Source: Planctomycetota bacterium
Lineage (GTDB): Bacteria > Planctomycetota > J058 > JAJDCQ01
Reading direction: 5' to 3'
Length of the DNA stretch: 36,435 bases
Assembly (NCBI GenBank): GCA_029260755.1
Contig: JAJDCQ010000078.1
Location: 137,255 to 173,689, forward strand
The notes under the pieces were generated by a model. It did not search any database. It was given only the letters and a program-made list of their open reading frames with translations, and had not been told where the DNA came from. This document shows, piece after piece, positions 32,920-36,435 of the stretch (position 1 is the stretch's first letter; the number at the start of each line of letters is the position of its first letter). The position numbers and the translations under genes were made by a program.

Positions 32920-33549
32920 ATGACGACCGTTCCCGGATCGGAGATCGAGCTCGGAGAGCCTGCCGGCATCGACGAGGGCGTCGTGCTCGGCAGGCGTCCG
33001 GAGAGGACGGTCGCGAGCGAGCGCCTCGTGCTCGGAGCGGGGGCGACGCTCCGGAGCGGGACCGTCATCTACGCCGGATCGACGATCGGGGCGCGGCTCG
33101 AGACGGGTCACGGCGTGATCGTGCGCGAGGAGGTCGTCCTCGGCGACCGCGTCCGGATCTGGAACCACACCACGATCGACTACGGCGCGCGGATCGCCGA
33201 CGACGTCCGGATCCACTGCAACGTCTACGTGTGCCAGGGCGCGAGGATCGAGCGAGGCGCGTTCCTGGCGCCGGGGGTGACCCTCGCCAACGACCCCCAC
33301 CCGATCTGCATGGAGTGCCTCGCGGGGCCGACGATCGGAGCCGAGGCACGGATCGGAGCCGGAGCGGTGATCCTGCCGGGCGTCCGCATCGGAGCGGGAG
33401 CGCTCGTCGGAGCGGGGGCGGTCGTCACCGCCGACGTCGCCGACCGGGCGGTCGTCTACGGCAACCCGGCGCGGGCGCACGGCGAGGTCTCCCGCATCAT
33501 CTGTCCGAGTCGGGGCGGGCCGGCCTATCCGGGAGAAGCGAATCGATGA
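32920..33549 (+). CDS. Left-handed beta-helix (hexapeptide repeat) acyltransferase
   Basis: 209 residues from ATG 32920, nine bases after GGAGG. Imperfect hexapeptide turns run through most of the protein (GAGATLRSGTVIYAGSTIGARLE; VLGDRVRIWNHTTIDYGARIADDVRIHCNVYVCQGARIERGAFLAPGVTL; IGAEARIGAGAVILPGVRIGAGALVGAGAVVTADVADRAVVYGNPAR). An N-DPHP loop (LANDPHPICMECL) with two cysteines interrupts the helix, as in WbpD/WlbB-type sugar N-acetyltransferases. Likely acetylates an amino sugar or similar. The stop overlaps the M20 peptidase start by four bases (ATGA). Sugar target inferred from similarity only. Confidence 0.87.
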   Translation: MTTVPGSEIELGEPAGIDEGVVLGRRPERTVASERLVLGAGATLRSGTVIYAGSTIGARLETGHGVIVREEVVLGDRVRIWNHTTIDYGARIADDVRIHCNVYVCQGARIERGAFLAPGVTLANDPHPICMECLAGPTIGAEARIGAGAVILPGVRIGAGALVGAGAVVTADVADRAVVYGNPARAHGEVSRIICPSRGGPAYPGEANR

Positions 33550-34964
33550 GCGAGTCAGGCGCGCGCCCACCCGAGGCCGGCGGCAAAGAGCCCGAAGGGA
33601 TGGCGCTCTGCGACGACGCCGCGATCGCCGCCGCGGTCGAGCATCTCCGGGCGCTCATCCGGATCGACACGACGAACCACGGCGACGGGAGCGGCAACGA
33701 GACCGAGGCGGCGCGCTACCTCGAGAAGGTGCTCGTCGAGGCGGGGCTCGCGCCAACCGTCCTCGAGAGCGCGCCGGGGCGAGGCAACCTCATCGTCCGG
33801 CTGCCGGCGACCGACCCCGATCCGGAGCGAGGACCGCTGCTCCTGACCGGCCACCTCGACGTCGTCCCCGCCGACCCCGAACGCTGGAGCCGGCCCCCGT
33901 TCTCGGGCGACCTCGAGGGAGGCTTCATCTGGGGGCGCGGCGCCGTCGACATGAAGGGCATGACGGCCATGTCGCTCGTCAGCCTGCTTCTGCTCGCGAA
34001 GAGCGATCTGCCGAGACGTCGCGACCTGATCCTCTCCGCCGTCGCCGACGAGGAGGCAGGAGGCGAGTACGGGATGGGCTGGCTCGTCGCGAAGCACCCC
34101 GACCTGCTGCGAGCGGAGTACGCCCTCAACGAGCTCGGAGCGTTCACCCTCTGGGTCGCCGGGAAGCGGATCTACCCGATCCAGTGCGCCGAGAAGGGGG
34201 TCGCCTGGATGCGGCTCGAGGCGACCGGAAGCCCCGGCCACGGCTCGATCCCGAGGGCCGAGAGCGCCGTGAAGACCATCGCGGGCGCGGTGACGAGGCT
34301 CGGAGAGCAGCAGCCACCGCTGCGGCTGTGCGCCCCGCAGGAGCGCTTCGTCCGCGCGCTCGCCGAGGCGCTGCCGCTCCCCGCCGGGATCGCGGTGCGC
34401 CTCGCCAGCAAGCCCGCCCTCGCCGAGCACCTCATCCCGCTCGTCTTCGGAGAGCGTGACCGCGCCGAGGCGTTCCTCGCGACGATGCGGAACACGGCCA
34501 ACCCGACCGGCTTCCAGGCGGGAGGAAAGGTCAACGTCCTCGCGGGAAAGGCGAGCGCGCTCGTCGACGGAAGGGTGCTGCCGGGGTCATCGACGGCCGA
34601 GCTCCTCGACGAGATCCGGACGATCCTCGGCCCCCTCGCCGAGTCGATCAAGATTGAAGTGCAGACCGACCGCCCGCCGACGACCGTCACCCCCGACACC
34701 GACCTCTTCCGGATCCTGACGAAGACGATCGAACGAAGAGACCCCGGAGCGAAGGCGCTCCCCAACATGATCCCCGGCTACACCGACGCCGTCTGGCTGA
34801 ACAAGCTCGGCGTGAAGACCTACGGCTTCAGCCCGGTCTGGCTCGGACCCGACATCCAGTTCGCCAAGCTCTATCACGGAGACGACGAGAGGGTGCCGCT
34901 GGACGGATTCGCGTGGGGAACGAGGTGTCTCTTCGACGTGGTGCTGCAGGCGGTGGTGGGATGA
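33546..34964 (+). CDS. M20 family metallopeptidase (ArgE/DapE/carboxypeptidase-like)
   Basis: 472 residues from ATG 33546. Di-zinc site residues are visible: His in LLTGHLDVVPADPERW, bridging Asp in IWGRGAVDMKGMTA, the Glu pair in VADEEAGGEYGM, Glu in ALNELGAF and His in KLYHGDDERVP. The lid domain includes GSPGHGSIPRAESAVKTIAGAV. It hydrolyses an N-acyl or peptide bond; the exact substrate is not deducible. Translationally coupled to the hexapeptide acyltransferase, which adds acyl groups, so the pair could act on the same amino-sugar or amino-acid derivative. The second half uses glycine GGA noticeably more than most neighbours. Confidence 0.9.
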   Translation: MSESGARPPEAGGKEPEGMALCDDAAIAAAVEHLRALIRIDTTNHGDGSGNETEAARYLEKVLVEAGLAPTVLESAPGRGNLIVRLPATDPDPERGPLLLTGHLDVVPADPERWSRPPFSGDLEGGFIWGRGAVDMKGMTAMSLVSLLLLAKSDLPRRRDLILSAVADEEAGGEYGMGWLVAKHPDLLRAEYALNELGAFTLWVAGKRIYPIQCAEKGVAWMRLEATGSPGHGSIPRAESAVKTIAGAVTRLGEQQPPLRLCAPQERFVRALAEALPLPAGIAVRLASKPALAEHLIPLVFGERDRAEAFLATMRNTANPTGFQAGGKVNVLAGKASALVDGRVLPGSSTAELLDEIRTILGPLAESIKIEVQTDRPPTTVTPDTDLFRILTKTIERRDPGAKALPNMIPGYTDAVWLNKLGVKTYGFSPVWLGPDIQFAKLYHGDDERVPLDGFAWGTRCLFDVVLQAVVG

Positions 34965-34994
34965 TCCGGGATCCGAGCTTTGAGGGGCTGACGC

Positions 34995-35237
34995 ATGAAG
35001 TTGCTGAGACGAGGGGAACTGGGCGGTCGTGCAGCTCGATGGACGAAGTTCCCCGGCTTGCTCGTGCAGGGTGACACGTTCGCCACGATCGTCGAGGCGG
35101 TGCGTGCGGTGAGCGCCGGGGCTGAGGAGAGCTCAGGCGCGCTGGAGGAGCTTCGCGAGCGACTCGAGGCGATGGAGCGATTCTACGCGGAAACGTTGAC
35201 GGCCGAGGGGTTCGAGATCCCGTATCGTCGGGAATGA
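34995..35237 (+). CDS. HicB-like antitoxin, orphan
   Basis: 80 residues from ATG 34995, after GAGGGG. The region FPGLLVQGDTFATIVEAVRAV matches the HicB pattern 'PGxxxQGDTxxEAxxN', followed by a helix and FEIPYRRE, which recalls the 'G.PIPEP' ending of HicB. The first 20 residues are Arg/Gly-rich and poor for the fold, so it may be degenerate. No HicA toxin is adjacent; the next gene is a ParE/RelE toxin on the opposite strand, 18 bases away. Confidence 0.55.
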   Translation: MKLLRRGELGGRAARWTKFPGLLVQGDTFATIVEAVRAVSAGAEESSGALEELRERLEAMERFYAETLTAEGFEIPYRRE

Positions 35238-35255
35238 CCGGCGTCGCCAGGGCGG

Positions 35256-35549
35256 CTACGGACTTCCGCGCTCGATCGGGCGCCGGGATTGGTGATAGAC
35301 GCGCACGACCTGCAACTCCTCGGTGGTCGTCCGGTAGTACAGACGGTACGGCGGCACCGGCCAGCTGCGGACGCTCCGGCCGTCGCGAAGCACGACCTCC
35401 GAGCCGCTGACGAGGCCGGACGCCACGAGCTCGATCACCTGCATGATTCGGACGAGCTCGCGGTCGGCCGCCTCGGGGTTGTCCCGGGCGATGAACGCGT
35501 AGGCTTGTTCGATGTCCTGCGCCGCGAGCGGTGCGACGACGACCCTCAC
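35256..35549 (-). CDS. ParE/RelE-family toxin
   Basis: 97 residues from GTG 35547-35549, overlapping the antitoxin stop by four bases (GTGA). Typical order: VVVAPLAAQDIEQAYAFIARDNPEAADRELVRIMQVIELV (two helices), VVLRDGRSVRSWPVPPYRLYYRTTTEELQVVRVYHQSRRP (beta sheet with the conserved R-x-YRTYY-like core and the RVYH.RR end). ParE toxins poison gyrase and RelE cleaves mRNA; the end motif is closer to ParE. The module orientation is antitoxin first. Confidence 0.85.
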   Translation of the reverse strand: MRVVVAPLAAQDIEQAYAFIARDNPEAADRELVRIMQVIELVASGLVSGSEVVLRDGRSVRSWPVPPYRLYYRTTTEELQVVRVYHQSRRPIERGSP

Positions 35550-35764
35550 GGGCGATCGGTCTTGCGAATCTCGGCGATGACCTTCGCGAGCGGAATGCCG
35601 TCGCCCGCCTCGAGCTCGTCGATGGCGGCGCCGATCCCCGCGTCCTCATCGTCCGAGAGTGGCGGAGCATCCTCGACGAGCTCGACGGAGTACCGGCCCG
35701 GAGGAAGTCGCTTCAGCTCCGGGGGAAGCTCCGTGCCGTTCCAAACGATCACACTCTTGTTCAT
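35546..35764 (-). CDS. Antitoxin partner of the ParE/RelE toxin
   Basis: 72 residues from ATG 35762-35764, with GGAG five bases upstream. Acidic, short, with an end DGIPLAKVIAEIRKTDRP common to addiction-module antitoxins of the putative-component (RHH-less) type. The first 30 residues (VIVWNGTELPPELKRLPPGRYSVELV) may form the dimerisation or DNA-contacting part. Overlap with the toxin gene gives the usual coupled expression. Exact antitoxin family not recognised. Confidence 0.75.
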   Translation of the reverse strand: MNKSVIVWNGTELPPELKRLPPGRYSVELVEDAPPLSDDEDAGIGAAIDELEAGDGIPLAKVIAEIRKTDRP

Positions 35765-35948
35765 GCCAACTCCGCGGGCCCACGGTCACGAGCGACGTTT
35801 CATGCGACGCTCTCGACGGCGGCCTCCTCCTTCCGACTGAGGTTGTGACTCTGACCGAACCCATTCTTGCACGAGCGTGGCCTGTCCGGAAGGTCGCGTC
35901 GGAGCGGCGCGCCGCTCCAGGCAGCGCAAGCTCGCGGGTGCGTCCGAA

Positions 35949-36042
35949 GGGGTCAGATCCCAAGAAGGGGTCAGATCCCAAGGGGTCAGGTCTCGGATGT
36001 TCGCATTAGCGCCGCTAATGCGAACTTCCGTGACCTGACCCC
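35949..36042. repeat. REP-like palindrome with GGGGTCAGATCCC direct repeats
   Basis: A 61-base palindrome centred on 36012: outer arms GGGGTCAGGTC (35982-35992) and GACCTGACCCC (36032-36042), then a 4-bp pairing block, then a perfect 13-bp inner stem (GTTCGCATTAGCG at 35999-36011). Upstream, GGGGTCAGATCCCAA recurs at 35949 and 35967. The 17-mer GATCCCAAGGGGTCAGG is at 35974-35990 and again at 36371-36387. GGGGTCAGACCCC-type arms are known from REP elements mobilised by RAYT transposases; no transposase is in the window. Confidence 0.8.
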
Positions 36043-36277
36043 GTCGGCTCCCAAGTGTGGCTCGCCGGGTCGATGACGGAGAGAGACCGGAACCGCGGAT
36101 TTCGCGGATTGCACGGATTGGCTCGGACGTCGCCAACCCGTTGCCGACGCGCCCTGTTCCCAGGACGGGGAACGGGTAGCGATCCACAGATTTCACAGAT
36201 TACACAGATAGGAGCTGCCGAAGGCGGTCGCTCCTCGCGCTGGCGTCGTCAGCGATTCGGCGCAGATCACGAGCTGC

Positions 36278-36296
36278 CGAGGGCGGTCAGCCCTCG
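36278..36296. terminator. Short GC-rich hairpin, possible terminator
   Basis: Perfect 7-bp stem CGAGGGC/GCCCTCG with a 5-base loop, within the repeat-rich end region. Its flanks are part of an imperfect direct repeat (36212 and 36271), so it may simply belong to the repeat. Confidence 0.35.
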
Positions 36297-36435
36297 CGGA
36301 GCGCAGAGGCCCGGTCCGGTGTCGGGCAGGGACACGGAACCGCCCGCGGCAATCTGTGTTGTGTAATCTGGATCCCAAGGGGTCAGGGGGCGGGGGTTTG
36401 GGATAAAAGCCCGAAAGAGAAACACACCGACCAGA

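Larger units (their letters stand above)
35765..36435. other. Non-coding repeat-rich region to the window end
   Basis: About 670 bases without a convincing gene. Besides the large palindrome at 35982-36042 and its flanking direct repeats, the stretch holds two interspersed-repeat blocks (CGGATTTCGCGGATTGCACGG-like at about 36092-36120; CACAGATTTCACAGATTACAC-like at 36185-36210, with an inverted counterpart around 36350-36372) and a 28-base imperfect direct repeat beginning GAGCTGCCGA at 36212 and 36271. It may contain the toxin-antitoxin promoter near 35800, but none was identified. Confidence 0.55.

Noticed and set aside
36055..36366. 103-residue ORF in the terminal repeat region
   Set aside because: Runs through several interspersed repeats, with no ribosome site and no protein-like pattern.

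Overview
The window is a GC-rich, densely coded bacterial chromosome segment with strong C/G third-position bias, GTG/TTG starts and ATGA/GTGA stop-start overlaps. No rRNA or tRNA gene was seen. A large hydrazine-synthase-alpha-like c-type cytochrome, a RsbW-like switch kinase, a DUF5989-carbamoyltransferase pair and intergenic CACGGAG-rich repeats fit Planctomycetota best. Myxococcota or another high-GC lineage cannot be excluded, so the taxonomy is inference.

Layout. 1-10.4 kb is a signalling block: a truncated CheB whose nucleophile is glycine (minus strand), a secreted diheme HzsA-like protein followed by a small exported protein, a divergent NtrC-type sigma-54 response regulator, a REC-REC-PAS-PAS-kinase-REC-REC hybrid histidine kinase, and a stand-alone Hpt protein. 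10.5-14.2 kb holds a tightly overlapping three-gene operon (double-domain GNAT acyltransferase, small helical protein, heme-oxygenase-like metal oxidase) divergent from a LuxR-type regulator. An 18-bp dyad, ATCAT-N6-TGATGAK, occurs in the kinase/regulator intergenic region, upstream of the Hpt gene and between the LuxR gene and the GNAT operon. It is the best hint of one regulon joining the phosphorelay to an uncharacterised biosynthetic operon.

14.3-21.7 kb is mixed: ClpP with an altered triad, a DUF418 membrane protein, an exported M28 peptidase with a 3 x 63-bp in-frame repeat and a PDZ domain, a RsbW-like kinase, a degenerate ANL (AMP-binding) protein and ornithine carbamoyltransferase. 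21.8-26.4 kb is a glycan-modification operon (DUF5989, TobZ/NodU carbamoyltransferase, GT4 and GT9 glycosyltransferases), each junction a GTGA overlap. A hairpin-capped repeat cluster follows.

26.7-32.8 kb reads on the minus strand: ArsR, AHSA1/SRPBCC protein, patatin-like lipoprotein, methyltransferase, membrane protein and membrane WD40-like protein. The ArsR gene has a clear sigma-70 promoter containing a perfect 16-bp palindrome and is probably leaderless. 32.9-35.0 kb carries a hexapeptide-repeat acyltransferase and an M20 peptidase. 35.0-35.8 kb holds an orphan HicB-like ORF and a ParE/RelE toxin with its antitoxin. The last 670 bases are non-coding and rich in REP-like palindromes and interspersed repeats.
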